This document shows, piece by piece, positions 15,598-23,180 of a DNA stretch of 32,558 nt. The stretch spans positions 1 to 32,558 of the forward strand of contig DJPL01000038.1 of NCBI GenBank assembly GCA_002437415.1, read 5' to 3'. The notes under the pieces were generated by a model. It saw only the letters and a list, made by a program, of their open reading frames with translations, did not search any database and was not told the DNA's origin. The translations under genes were made by a program, and so were the position numbers. The stretch's first letter is position 1. Every line of letters starts with the position of its first letter. The stretch is from Ruminococcaceae bacterium UBA6413 (GTDB taxonomy: Bacteria; Bacillota; Clostridia; Oscillospirales; Ruminococcaceae).

Positions 15598-16083
15598 TTG
15601 ACATCGAATTATTCTTCTGAAAACATAAAAGAAATATACGAGCGGCATTTTGTGACCGTGTACAGAGTGTGTTTTATGTATCTCAGAAATGTACACGATA
15701 CGGAGGACGCAGTACATAACACTTTTATTAAGCTTATCGAAAAACAAAAGCATTTTGAAAGCACCGAGCATGAAAAGGCATGGCTGATACGCATATCGCA
15801 AAATGTCTGCAAGAATATGCTTAGGGCAAACAACAGGCGGCGCGAACCGCTTACCGAGGATATTGCCGTAACGGATAGCCCTGCCGTCAGCGATGTAATG
15901 ATCGAGCTGTCCGCGCTTCCCGATGAGCTGAAGATACCTGTTTATCTGTTTTATTGCGACGGCTACAACAGCAAGGAAATAGGCAGTATGCTTCATATCA
16001 GCGCGTCTGCGGTGCGTTCAAGACTGCAAAAAGCGAGAGAGCGGTTAAAAGAGCATTTAAGCTCGGAAAGGAGTATAGAATGA
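15598..16083 (+). CDS. ECF-type RNA polymerase sigma factor
   Basis: 161 aa, normal for the ECF group; TTG start after AAAAAGGGGGAAGAG. Region 2 is IYERHFVTVYRVCFMYL followed by DTEDAVHNTFIKLIEK, the core-binding and -10 recognition part. After a short linker, region 4 is YNSKEIGSMLHISASAVRSR then LQKARERLKEHL, the HTH that contacts the -35 element. No region 1 or 3 is present. Its stop overlaps the start of a membrane-protein gene (ATGA), so the two are translationally coupled, as is normal for an ECF sigma factor and its regulator. Confidence 0.9.
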   Translation: MTSNYSSENIKEIYERHFVTVYRVCFMYLRNVHDTEDAVHNTFIKLIEKQKHFESTEHEKAWLIRISQNVCKNMLRANNRRREPLTEDIAVTDSPAVSDVMIELSALPDELKIPVYLFYCDGYNSKEIGSMLHISASAVRSRLQKARERLKEHLSSERSIE

Positions 16084-17162
16084 GTATCAGAAACGAATTT
16101 GAGAAAATCGATCCTACGGAAAAGCAGAAAAAAGATATTTTCAGGCGCATTGAAGAAACCGGCAGAATAAAGACCGACTTCAGACATCAGGTAATGCGCT
16201 ATACATCGATTGCGGCGGCAACGGTTGTGGTTGTCGGAACTGCGGCAGTCGGCATACACTTTGCAACAAGAGGCAACGGAATAGATTACACTATGAGCGG
16301 CAGTTCGTCAAGCGTTGCCGGCACTGCCGATCCTGCAACAAGCGGAGCGGACGACAGTAATGGCAGTGTTTCGGACGCAGAAAGCAGGGCGGACGACAGT
16401 AAAGCTGATAATTCGAACGCGGAAAATCCGTCAGACGGTAATGACAGCTTATCTGATAACTCAAGTTCGGAAAGCTATGCAGACTCATCTGTTGATAATG
16501 TAACCGAGCCGGAAATAACAACGGACAGCAACGGAAATTATATTATCAACAAGGCGCTTTATAACAAAATAATGAACGATGAGCTTTCCGATGACGAATT
16601 TGCAAATCTGGTCGAGTATGTGTATAGCGGCAATTACTTTATTAACGAAGAACTAAACGAGCTTGTAAAAGCAAGAACCGAATACAATAAAACGATACAG
16701 CAGACATTCAGTAGATATATATCGTCAGGCGGATATGAGAATGACGATGAATGGCACATAACACCCGCTACGCCCGGCAACTGCCACAGTATGAAAGAAT
16801 GGTATGATACAGTTTGCGCGCTGTATGCCGATATGCAGGATTATGATACATTCCTCGGCAGATACAGCGAGTACTTCAAATTTGACGAGCAGGGCAATTT
16901 CTACTATACGACAGATAGACCTACCGATTGCTTGACCTACGAGAAATTACCGTTCAATGCACCGACATACAACATTTTCGACGTGGCACCGCGCTGTTTT
17001 GCGGTGAATGAGAGCACGAGCGGCAGTGCAGGATCAAGTATCGGAGTTCTGTGGTTCGACAGTGTAGGTACAGACGGTAAAGCTTACAGCCTGAACCTTG
17101 CTTACTTTGATGTTGAGGAAACGTCGGAAGGCTACAGATTTATGATAAATGAAAACAGTTAA
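16080..17162 (+). CDS. Membrane-anchored putative anti-sigma / sensor partner
   Basis: 360 aa; the ATG at 16080 overlaps the sigma stop and follows GGAAAGGAG. Residues 1-38 are a short cytoplasmic part (NEFEKIDPTEKQKKDIFRRI), possibly the sigma-binding segment. One membrane helix lies at about 41-61 (YTSIAAATVVVVGTAAVGIH). Residues 65-165 are a low-complexity Ser/Asp/Asn/Ala-rich linker, suited to crossing the cell wall. Residues 166-360 form a compact extracytoplasmic domain with three Cys and many aromatics (ATPGNCHSMKEWYDTVCALY, FDVAPRCFAV). No zinc-binding anti-sigma HxxxCxxC motif is seen. The role as an anti-sigma factor rests on position and topology, not on family recognition. Confidence 0.7.
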   Translation: MSIRNEFEKIDPTEKQKKDIFRRIEETGRIKTDFRHQVMRYTSIAAATVVVVGTAAVGIHFATRGNGIDYTMSGSSSSVAGTADPATSGADDSNGSVSDAESRADDSKADNSNAENPSDGNDSLSDNSSSESYADSSVDNVTEPEITTDSNGNYIINKALYNKIMNDELSDDEFANLVEYVYSGNYFINEELNELVKARTEYNKTIQQTFSRYISSGGYENDDEWHITPATPGNCHSMKEWYDTVCALYADMQDYDTFLGRYSEYFKFDEQGNFYYTTDRPTDCLTYEKLPFNAPTYNIFDVAPRCFAVNESTSGSAGSSIGVLWFDSVGTDGKAYSLNLAYFDVEETSEGYRFMINENS

Positions 17163-17173
17163 AGTATAACACG

Positions 17174-17202
17174 AAAGGCAGAGCCGCAGCTCTGCCTTTT
17201 AC
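17174..17202 (+). terminator. Terminator between the convergent sigma-factor and feo operons
   Basis: AAAGGCAGAGC pairs with GCTCTGCCTTT around a 4-nt loop, with T residues on the right. The A run on the left lets it also work for the feo operon coming from the other side. Confidence 0.85.
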
Positions 17203-17212
17203 TGTGTTTTGT

Positions 17213-17377
17213 TTACTTTTTACCTTTTTTGCTCTTTTTGCAACTGTTACAGCCCTTGCACGCCGAGCAGTCACCGGAGCAACCGCCGCCGTTTTTGACA
17301 AGATATATGATCACGAGTATGAGAGCAATCACTATCAGCGCAAGCAGAATAATGCTCGGTATATTCATCTTATCCAT
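17213..17377 (-). CDS. FeoB-associated Cys-rich membrane protein
   Basis: 54 aa. Read on the minus strand from the ATG at 17377-17375 to the TAA at 17215-17213. MDKMNIPS is followed by one membrane helix (IILLALIVIALILVIIYLV), then the Cys-rich tail GGGCSGDCSACKGCNSCKKS and a Lys-rich end. This matches the small FeoB-associated Cys-rich membrane proteins that follow feoB in many Firmicutes. It starts 9 bp after the FeoB stop, with AAGGTGA as ribosome site. The cysteines may bind iron or assist FeoB; this is not proven. It is easily missed because of its size. Confidence 0.85.
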   Translation of the reverse strand: MDKMNIPSIILLALIVIALILVIIYLVKNGGGCSGDCSACKGCNSCKKSKKGKK

Positions 17378-17386
17378 AGTTTCACC

Positions 17387-19768
17387 TTACGCAATACCGA
17401 AAATCATTCCGACACAGCGTACAAGGAACGCCATTGCCCAGGCAATACCACACTGTATAAGCACTGTCGCGATGGCTGAACGCACGCTTCCGAGTTCACG
17501 CCTTACCGTTGCGATAGCGGCAACGCACGGAGTATACAGCAGTGTGAATACAAGAAATACGATCGCCGTAAAAGGTGTGAACAGCGTCTGTATCTGCGAA
17601 ACATCTCCGCCGAGCAGAAGAGTAAGGGTTGAAACAACACTTTCCTTTGCGGTAAGACCTGTGATAAGCGCGGTTGACGCTCTCCAGTCGCCAAAGCCCA
17701 GCGGAGCGAATATCGGGGCGAACAGACTGCCTAGCATTGCAAGCAGACTGTTCTCTGTGCTGTCGGCAACATTGAGCCTGATATCAAACGTCTGTAAAAA
17801 CCATATGACTATAGAAGCGGCAAAAATCACGGTAAACGCTTTCTGTATAAAGTCCTTTGCCTTTTCCCATATCAGCTGACAGACGCTTTTAGCACCGGGC
17901 AGACGGTAGTTGGGCAGTTCCATTACAAAAGGTACCGGCTCGCCGTGGAATACGGTTACTTTCAATATAAGCGAATAGAGAATACCGCAGATTATGCCGA
18001 ACAGATACAATCCTACCAGTACAAGCCAGCGGTACTGCGGCTCAAAGAACGCACCCGCGATGGTTGTATATATGAGAATCTTTGCAGAACAGCTCATAAA
18101 TGGGGTGAGAAGTATCGTCATCTTGCGGTCACGTTCGCTTGATAATGTTCTTGTAGCCATTATCGCAGGTACGGAACAGCCGAATCCCATCAGCATCGGT
18201 ACAAAGCTTCTGCCTGAAAGCCCGAGCTTTCTCAGCGGCCTGTCCATTACAAACGCAACTCTTGCCATATAGCCTGTGTCTTCAAGGATAGAAAGAAAGA
18301 AGAACAGCGTTACTATAGTAGGCAGGAAGCTCAGCACACTGCCGACACCGGCGCATATTCCGTCCACCACAAGTGAGTGTACGACAGGGTTTATTTCAAG
18401 ATATGTAAGTCCGCTGTCGATAAGCCCGGTAAGAAAATCAATTCCAAGTTGCATAAGGTTGGACAGTGCTACGCCTATCACCGAGAATGTCAGGAAGAAA
18501 ACCAGAGCAATTATACCTAAAAAACAGGGAACAGCGGTATATTTACCTGTCAACAGGCGGTCGATCGCCATACTGCGTTTATGCTCCTTACTTTCGTGCG
18601 GACGCACAACAGTTTCACGGCACAGCTTTTCAAGGAACGTGAAACGCATATTTGCAAGCGCTGCTTCTCTGTCCATACCGGTTTCCTGTTGCATTATGGA
18701 AACAAGGTGGTCGAAAGCGTCATGCTTCTCTTCCGGAATTGTGATTTTCTGCTTTATCAGCTCATCGCTTTCAACAAGCTTCGTTGCGGCGAACCTTACC
18801 GGAAGTCCTGCCGCTCTGATATCAGGTTCAAGCAGAGTAGCCGCAGAATGAATACAGCGGTGAACTGCGGCGACAGGGTCGTGCGGGTCGTCACTGTCTG
18901 AGCAGAAATCCATACGAGCGGGTTTTTCTCCGTATCTTGCGATATGTATTGCATGGTCGATAAGTTCGTCAATACCCTCGTTTTTGACTGCCGAAATCGG
19001 CACAACAGGTATGCCGAGTATACGCTCAAGGTCGTTTACACGGATAGAACCGCCGTTTGCCTTTACCTCGTCCATCATATTGAGGGCAAGCACCATCGGA
19101 ATACCAAGTTCCATTAGTTGCATGGTAAGATAAAGGTTACGTTCGATATTTGATGCGTCAACTATGTTGATAATGCCGCTGAGATTGCTGTTAAGCAGAA
19201 AGTCGCGGGTCACTATCTCTTCGCTTGAATACGGTGACAGGGAGTATATGCCCGGCAGGTCGGTGACGGTTGCCTCGGGGTGATTTCTTATAGCTCCGTC
19301 CTTGCGGTCGACCGTTACTCCGGGAAAGTTTCCTACGTGCTGGTTTGAACCTGTCAGCTGATTGAACAAAGTTGTCTTACCGCAGTTCTGATTTCCTGCA
19401 AGGGCAAAAGTAAGCGGTGCGCCTTTTGCAAGCACAACTCCGTGTTTCAGTTTCAGCTTTTCATACTTGGCAAGCTCACCGACACCGGGGTGCGGGGTGT
19501 TATTGTGGCGCTCTGCGGATGAATGCGAGGGATTATCCTTCTTATGTACATCGCAGACAGTCACCTTTCGTGCTTCTTCAAGACGCAATGTAAGTTCATA
19601 GCCGCGCACCTCAAACTGCACCGGGTCGCCCATCGGAGCTACCTTCTGCAAAGTTATTTCAGCATCGGGGGTAAGCCCCATATCAAGCAGATGATGCCGT
19701 AAAGCACCGATACCGCCTACCGTTTCAATATAGGCGCTTTCTCCTGGCTTTAATTCGTCCATTGTCAT
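17387..19768 (-). CDS. feoB: FeoA-FeoB fusion ferrous iron transporter
   Basis: 793 aa; the ATG at 19768 lies 10 nt after GGAGG, so a 20-residue longer reading is not favoured. Residues 1-75 are a FeoA SH3-like domain (MDELKPGESAYIETVGGIGA). A His-containing linker follows. The FeoB G domain has GNQNCGKTTLFN (G1), HVGNFPGVTVDRKDG (G2), DLPGIYSL (G3) and NMMDE (G4). The membrane part has the two gate repeats, including GFGCSVPAIMATRTL and FMSCSAKILIYTTI, and ends in ALLYTPCVAAIATVRRELGS-type sequence. It imports Fe2+ across the inner membrane. Fusion of FeoA to FeoB is known in Clostridia and Bacteroidetes. A small Cys-rich partner gene follows. The 5' leader is long, about 200 nt. Confidence 0.95.
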   Translation of the reverse strand: MTMDELKPGESAYIETVGGIGALRHHLLDMGLTPDAEITLQKVAPMGDPVQFEVRGYELTLRLEEARKVTVCDVHKKDNPSHSSAERHNNTPHPGVGELAKYEKLKLKHGVVLAKGAPLTFALAGNQNCGKTTLFNQLTGSNQHVGNFPGVTVDRKDGAIRNHPEATVTDLPGIYSLSPYSSEEIVTRDFLLNSNLSGIINIVDASNIERNLYLTMQLMELGIPMVLALNMMDEVKANGGSIRVNDLERILGIPVVPISAVKNEGIDELIDHAIHIARYGEKPARMDFCSDSDDPHDPVAAVHRCIHSAATLLEPDIRAAGLPVRFAATKLVESDELIKQKITIPEEKHDAFDHLVSIMQQETGMDREAALANMRFTFLEKLCRETVVRPHESKEHKRSMAIDRLLTGKYTAVPCFLGIIALVFFLTFSVIGVALSNLMQLGIDFLTGLIDSGLTYLEINPVVHSLVVDGICAGVGSVLSFLPTIVTLFFFLSILEDTGYMARVAFVMDRPLRKLGLSGRSFVPMLMGFGCSVPAIMATRTLSSERDRKMTILLTPFMSCSAKILIYTTIAGAFFEPQYRWLVLVGLYLFGIICGILYSLILKVTVFHGEPVPFVMELPNYRLPGAKSVCQLIWEKAKDFIQKAFTVIFAASIVIWFLQTFDIRLNVADSTENSLLAMLGSLFAPIFAPLGFGDWRASTALITGLTAKESVVSTLTLLLGGDVSQIQTLFTPFTAIVFLVFTLLYTPCVAAIATVRRELGSVRSAIATVLIQCGIAWAMAFLVRCVGMIFGIA

Positions 19769-19979
19769 TGTGACAAGTCCTCCATGAGATAAATTATATG
19801 TAAATATGTCTGCATATTGCGTTTTCAAAAATGTAATATTATGTCGGAATATGCGGTTTTGCTGGCTTAAATATAACCTGTTGCAAAAAGCGACAGGTGT
19901 TTAAATTCTTTCAGGTAATGCTGATGTCTTTAAATGTAAAAATAATACAGCTGTTAGATATAGCTAATTGCTTGATATA
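19769..19979 (-). promoter_or_regulatory. Long 5' leader of the feo operon
   Basis: About 200 nt lie between the promoter and the start codon with no gene. They contain a hairpin (ACCTGTTGC at 19876-19884 against GCGACAGGT at 19890-19898, loop AAAAA) and are otherwise AT-rich. No known riboswitch was recognised. Confidence 0.45.
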
Positions 19980-20035
19980 AGTATAGCATGGCAGGAGAAA
20001 GTAGTCAAGGGGAAAATGGTTAATCTGAACTAACC
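19980..20035 (-). promoter_or_regulatory. Promoter of the feo operon with an upstream dyad
   Basis: On the minus strand, TTGACT (20008-20003), a 17-bp spacer and TATACT (19985-19980), with an upstream TG. A dyad, GGTTAATCTGAACTAACC (20018-20035), lies 9 bp beyond the -35. It loosely resembles DtxR/MntR-type boxes, so metal control is possible but unproven. Confidence 0.65.
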
Positions 20036-20071
20036 AAATGGCACTGTTATGCTTTTTGTATCACCTTACAC

Positions 20072-20109
20072 AAAAAATTTCACGCCCATATATATGAGCG
20101 TGAAAAAAA
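20072..20109 (-). terminator. Terminator of tmRNA
   Basis: On the minus strand, TTTCACGC pairs with GCGTGAAA followed by TTTTTTG, directly after the CCA end of tmRNA. Confidence 0.88.
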
Positions 20110-20460
20110 TGGTGGAGCCGAGGAGAATCGAACTCCTGTCCGAAAACCGATCCGCCAACCTTTCTACACGCTTAGTGAAGTCTTTTGAAATTCCCTTTCT
20201 CCTCTCCGACTCACAGGATAGAAGTCCGGTAGTCCTTTGATGTGTTGACGGTTACAGGACTCTCACCGAAAACATTGGCTGTTAGTCGACGCCCTTTATA
20301 GAGCCACAGCGCTCTCTACAAGGACGGTAGCGCACTCAGGCAGCTACTAATTCAGATCTATTGTCTGCGTTTAATTTTAAAAATGCCCCGTTTAAAGAGA
20401 TAAGGCGATCTCTGCGTGCTTAGCCGGGTTCACAACCCCCGTCGAAACCTTTACGGCCCC
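20110..20460 (-). ncRNA. ssrA: Transfer-messenger RNA
   Basis: 351 nt on the minus strand. The 5' end GGGGCCGTAAAGGTTTCGAC and 3' end TTCGATTCTCCTCGGCTCCA plus CCA are the tRNA-Ala-like ends of tmRNA and pair as an acceptor stem. The tag reading frame lies at 20368-20336 and encodes ADNRSELVAA then TGA, ending in the usual AA degradation signal. The resume codon is taken as GCA; an AAC codon just before it is a less likely alternative. tmRNA with SmpB rescues stalled ribosomes and tags the product for proteolysis. Confidence 0.96.
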
Positions 20461-20474
20461 TTGTTTGGATAATT

Positions 20475-20503
20475 ATTTTAGCACAAAGCGCGGAGTTTGT
20501 CAA
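20475..20503 (-). promoter_or_regulatory. Promoter of tmRNA
   Basis: On the minus strand, a perfect TTGACA (20503-20498), a 17-bp spacer and TAAAAT (20480-20475) with TGC just before it. Confidence 0.85.
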
Positions 20504-20575
20504 GCAAAATTTTACGTTTTTATGCGGTTTTAGATAAGATTTTCGTAAATATTCCGACTTTTTTTGCAAAACCTC

Positions 20576-20606
20576 TTGACTTGGAGTGAACTCCATATGA
20601 TACAAT
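20576..20606 (+). promoter_or_regulatory. MerR-type promoter and operator of the DUF3737-patB genes
   Basis: TTGACT (20576-20581) and TACAAT (20601-20606) are 19 bp apart, not 17. The spacer holds the dyad GGAGT-GA-ACTCC (20583-20594). An over-long spacer filled by a dyad is the signature of promoters that MerR-family activators untwist. The dyad resembles sites of AdhR/NmlR-type regulators. No merR gene lies beside it. Confidence 0.8.
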
Positions 20607-20638
20607 ACGGACAGGACAGAAAGAAAAGAGGTGCCGAT

Positions 20639-21511
20639 ATGAAAAATATTGAACGCGGTTATTTTATCGGTGAGCGCGCGCTGTTCGGCTCGTGCGACCT
20701 TTCAATAAAGGATTCGATATTTGCCGACGGCGAATCACCGCTCAAAGAGTGCAGAAATATAGAGCTTGACGGCAGTATGTTCCGCTGGAAGTATCCGCTG
20801 TGGTATTCAAAGCATATCGCCGTAAGCAATACGACATGGTTTGAAAATGCAAGGGCAGGCGTGTGGTATACCGATGATATAAAGGTCACGGATTGCCTTA
20901 TCGAAGCCCCGAAGAATTTCCGCCGCTGTAGCGGACTGACGCTTGAAAACGTATCGTTTGCAAATGCCGCAGAAACGCTGTGGAACTGCAATAACGTAAT
21001 GCTCGACAAGGTTTCGGCTAAGGGCGATTACTTTGCGATGAACTGTAAGGATATGCGCATAGACGGGCTTACGCTGTACGGAAACTATTGCTTTGACGGT
21101 GCGGAGAATGTGATGATAAGCAATTCAAAACTGCTCAGCAAGGACGCATTCTGGAACAGCAAAAACGTGACCGTCAGAAATTCGTTTATTTCGGGTGAAT
21201 ATCTCGGTTGGAATGCCGAAAACCTGACGCTTATCGACTGTACGATCGAAAGCCTGCAGGGACTGTGCTACATTGAGCACCTGACGCTGAAAAACTGTAA
21301 ACTGCTCAATACTACGCTCGCATTTGAGTATTCGTCAGTAAATGCCGATATCACAGGCAGTGTAGACAGCGTGCTCAATCCCTCTCAGGGCAGAATTACA
21401 GCCGACTCAATAGGCGAACTGACGATAGAACCGGACAAGGTAGATCCGTCAAAAACAACGATAATATGCCGTGATAACTGCGGCGGCAAAGGCTCAAAGG
21501 GCTGTGCGTAA
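20639..21511 (+). CDS. DUF3737 family right-handed beta-helix protein
   Basis: 290 aa; the ATG at 20639 follows AAAAGAGG, so upstream in-frame starts that overlap the promoter are rejected. The sequence is a series of about 20-residue turns (ELDGSMFRWKYPLWYSKHIA, then TTWFENARAGVWYTDDIKVT, then ENVSFANAAETLWNCNNVML), each adding one rung of a parallel beta-helix. That pattern and ERGYFIGERALFGSCDL are characteristic of DUF3737. The C-terminus has CRDNCGGKGSKGCA. No signal peptide, so cytoplasmic. Biochemical role unknown. These genes are usually under MerR regulators, which agrees with the promoter upstream. Confidence 0.85.
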   Translation: MKNIERGYFIGERALFGSCDLSIKDSIFADGESPLKECRNIELDGSMFRWKYPLWYSKHIAVSNTTWFENARAGVWYTDDIKVTDCLIEAPKNFRRCSGLTLENVSFANAAETLWNCNNVMLDKVSAKGDYFAMNCKDMRIDGLTLYGNYCFDGAENVMISNSKLLSKDAFWNSKNVTVRNSFISGEYLGWNAENLTLIDCTIESLQGLCYIEHLTLKNCKLLNTTLAFEYSSVNADITGSVDSVLNPSQGRITADSIGELTIEPDKVDPSKTTIICRDNCGGKGSKGCA

Positions 21512-21583
21512 GAGCGCAATAAAAGGACATTCTGCGCATGATGAGGCTTAAATGCTGGCAGAAATGTCTGAAAGGATTATTTT

Positions 21584-22753
21584 ATGAAATTTGATTTTGA
21601 TGAGATAAACGACCGCTCGGGCACATATTCGCTCAAGTGGGATATCAAAGACGGTGAGCTGCCTATGTGGGTGGCTGATATGGATTTTAAAACCGCTCCG
21701 TGCATCACCTCGGCGATAGAACAGCGGGCAAAGCACGGGATATTTGGCTACACGATAATACCCGATGAGTGGTATGACGCGTATATCTCATGGTGGAAGT
21801 CACGTCACGAAATCCAGCTTCATAAGGATTGGCTGATGTTCTGCACGGGTGTGATTCCTGCCATATCATCAATTGTGAGAAAAATTACCACTCCCGCCGA
21901 AAAGGTAGTGGTACAAACACCGGTATACAACATTTTCTGCAACTGTATTGAGAACAACGGCAGACAGATTTTAGAAAATAAACTTGTATATGAAAACGGC
22001 AATTACTGTATGGATTATGACGATCTTGAGCAAAAGCTTGCCGATCCTCAGACAACGCTTTTGATACTTTGCAATCCGCAAAATCCCGCGGGCAGAATAT
22101 GGAGCAGGGAAGAGCTTGAAAAGGTCGGTGAGCTGTGCGCAAGGTATGGCGTTACGGTTATATCCGATGAGATACACTGCGACATCACCGAGCCCGGAAA
22201 GCGATATGTTCCGTTTGCGAGCATAAACGATGAGTGCAGAGATAACAGTATAACGCTTATCTCTCCGACCAAGGCGTTCAATATAGCCGGACTTCAAACG
22301 GCGGCAATAAGCGTTCCGTCACCAAGACTTCGCCATAAGGTGTGGAGAGCGATAAATACCGATGAATGCGCCGAGCCGAATGTTTTTGCGATGACTGCGG
22401 CAATTGCGGCATTGACGGACGGCGGCGAGTGGCTCGACAGCCTGAATGAATATCTGTCGGAAAGCAAGAAAACAGTGTATCGTTTTCTGGAGGAGAATGT
22501 TCCGCAGGTGAAAGCACTGCACAGCGATGCTACCTATCTTATGTGGCTCGATGTGTCGGCAGTGACAGATAACAGCAAGGAGCTCGCCTCTTTCATAAGA
22601 AAAGAAACAGGGCTGTATCTTTCGGCTGGAGCGGCATACAGAGGCAACGGAAACCTGTTCTTAAGGCTTAATATAGCCTGCCCGCACTCGGTGCTGAATG
22701 ACGGACTTGAAAGGCTGAAAAAAGGAATTAACGGGTATATCGCTAATAAGTAA
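21584..22753 (+). CDS. patB: PatB/MalY-type PLP-dependent C-S lyase (aminotransferase fold class I)
   Basis: 389 aa, full length. Start features are FDEINDRSGTYSLKWD and LPMWVADMDFKTAP, the MalY/PatB N-terminal signature. The PLP-binding Lys is in SPTKAFNIAGLQ; the NPQNPAGR and SDEIHCDI motifs supply the Asn and Asp contacts to the cofactor. The C-terminus has FLRLNIACP with the carboxylate-binding Arg. The family cleaves cystathionine or cysteine conjugates to pyruvate, ammonia and a thiol. AAAGGATT serves as ribosome site. It follows DUF3737 after 72 bp without a terminator, so it probably shares the MerR-type promoter. Confidence 0.9.
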   Translation: MKFDFDEINDRSGTYSLKWDIKDGELPMWVADMDFKTAPCITSAIEQRAKHGIFGYTIIPDEWYDAYISWWKSRHEIQLHKDWLMFCTGVIPAISSIVRKITTPAEKVVVQTPVYNIFCNCIENNGRQILENKLVYENGNYCMDYDDLEQKLADPQTTLLILCNPQNPAGRIWSREELEKVGELCARYGVTVISDEIHCDITEPGKRYVPFASINDECRDNSITLISPTKAFNIAGLQTAAISVPSPRLRHKVWRAINTDECAEPNVFAMTAAIAALTDGGEWLDSLNEYLSESKKTVYRFLEENVPQVKALHSDATYLMWLDVSAVTDNSKELASFIRKETGLYLSAGAAYRGNGNLFLRLNIACPHSVLNDGLERLKKGINGYIANK

Positions 22754-22756
22754 TAT

Positions 22757-22796
22757 AAACGGACAATGGTAAGTTGATACTTGCCGTTGTCCGTTT
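22757..22796 (+). terminator. Hairpin after patB
   Basis: AAACGGACAA-T-GGTAAG pairs with CTTGCC-G-TTGTCCGTTT, a 17-bp stem with wobbles. There is no clean T tract after it. Confidence 0.65.
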
Positions 22797-22829
22797 CCTC
22801 TTATATGTGAATAATGGTACTTGAAAATC

Positions 22830-22930
22830 AAATCCGTCTTTCTCCTGCCGCAAGGCAGATTTCATCACAAGGTGATTTCATCTTCCGTAAGGAAGATTTA
22901 TTCCGTCTGTAGGACGGATTTAATTGAAAA
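22830..22930 (+). repeat. Multi-hairpin repeat, copy 1
   Basis: A chain of four short hairpins separated by fixed GATTTCATC / GATTTATTCCG linkers: CTGCC-GCAA-GGCAG (22845-22858), ATCAC-AAG-GTGAT (22864-22876), ATCTTCC-GTAA-GGAAGAT (22880-22897) and TCCGTC-TGTAG-GACGGA (22902-22918), ending GGATTTAATTGAAAA. Copy 2 at 30103-30174 keeps the linkers while its stems differ by paired changes. Confidence 0.85.
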
Positions 22931-22966
22931 AGCCACATCTGTCTTTAGACAAATGTGGCTTTTTCG
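22927..22966 (-). terminator. Terminator of tRNA-Leu
   Basis: AAAAAGCCACAT pairs with ATGTGGCTTTTT with an inner TGTC/GACA stem, just beyond the tRNA 3' end. It is symmetric and can act in both directions. Confidence 0.85.
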
Positions 22967-23053
22967 TGGTGCGGGAAATGGGACTTGAACCCACACGCCA
23001 ATACTGACACAAGCACCTCAAGCTTGCCTGTCTGCCGATTCCAGCATCCCCGC
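22967..23053 (-). tRNA. tRNA-Leu (anticodon GAG)
   Basis: 87 nt with the CCA encoded. Acceptor stem GCGGGGA/TTCCCGC, D-loop with GGAATCGG, anticodon stem CAAGC/GCTTG with loop TTGAGGT (anticodon GAG), a long class II variable arm and GGGTTCAAGTCC T-arm. The long variable arm and GAG fit leucine. Confidence 0.96.
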
Positions 23054-23067
23054 AAATCAGCTTGTTT

Positions 23068-23096
23068 ATTATATCAGAATTTTGTGGTTTTGTCAA
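23068..23096 (-). promoter_or_regulatory. Promoter of tRNA-Leu
   Basis: On the minus strand, TTGACA (23096-23091), a 17-bp spacer and TATAAT (23073-23068), both perfect, 15 bp ahead of the tRNA. Confidence 0.88.
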
Positions 23097-23180
23097 GCAC
23101 AAAAATTTACAATTTTATATTTAGGTTTTGAATAAAAATATATCGTATTTCATATCGCAAGTTTTTCGCGCTTTCGTTCC

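Noticed and set aside
17229..17879. 216-codon plus-strand frame
   Set aside because: It is antisense to FeoB and the Cys-rich gene, is Ser/Thr/Ile-rich in the way reverse frames are, and has no start signals.
20049..20240. Open frame of 63 codons
   Set aside because: It lies within the tmRNA terminator and tmRNA gene and has no ribosome site.
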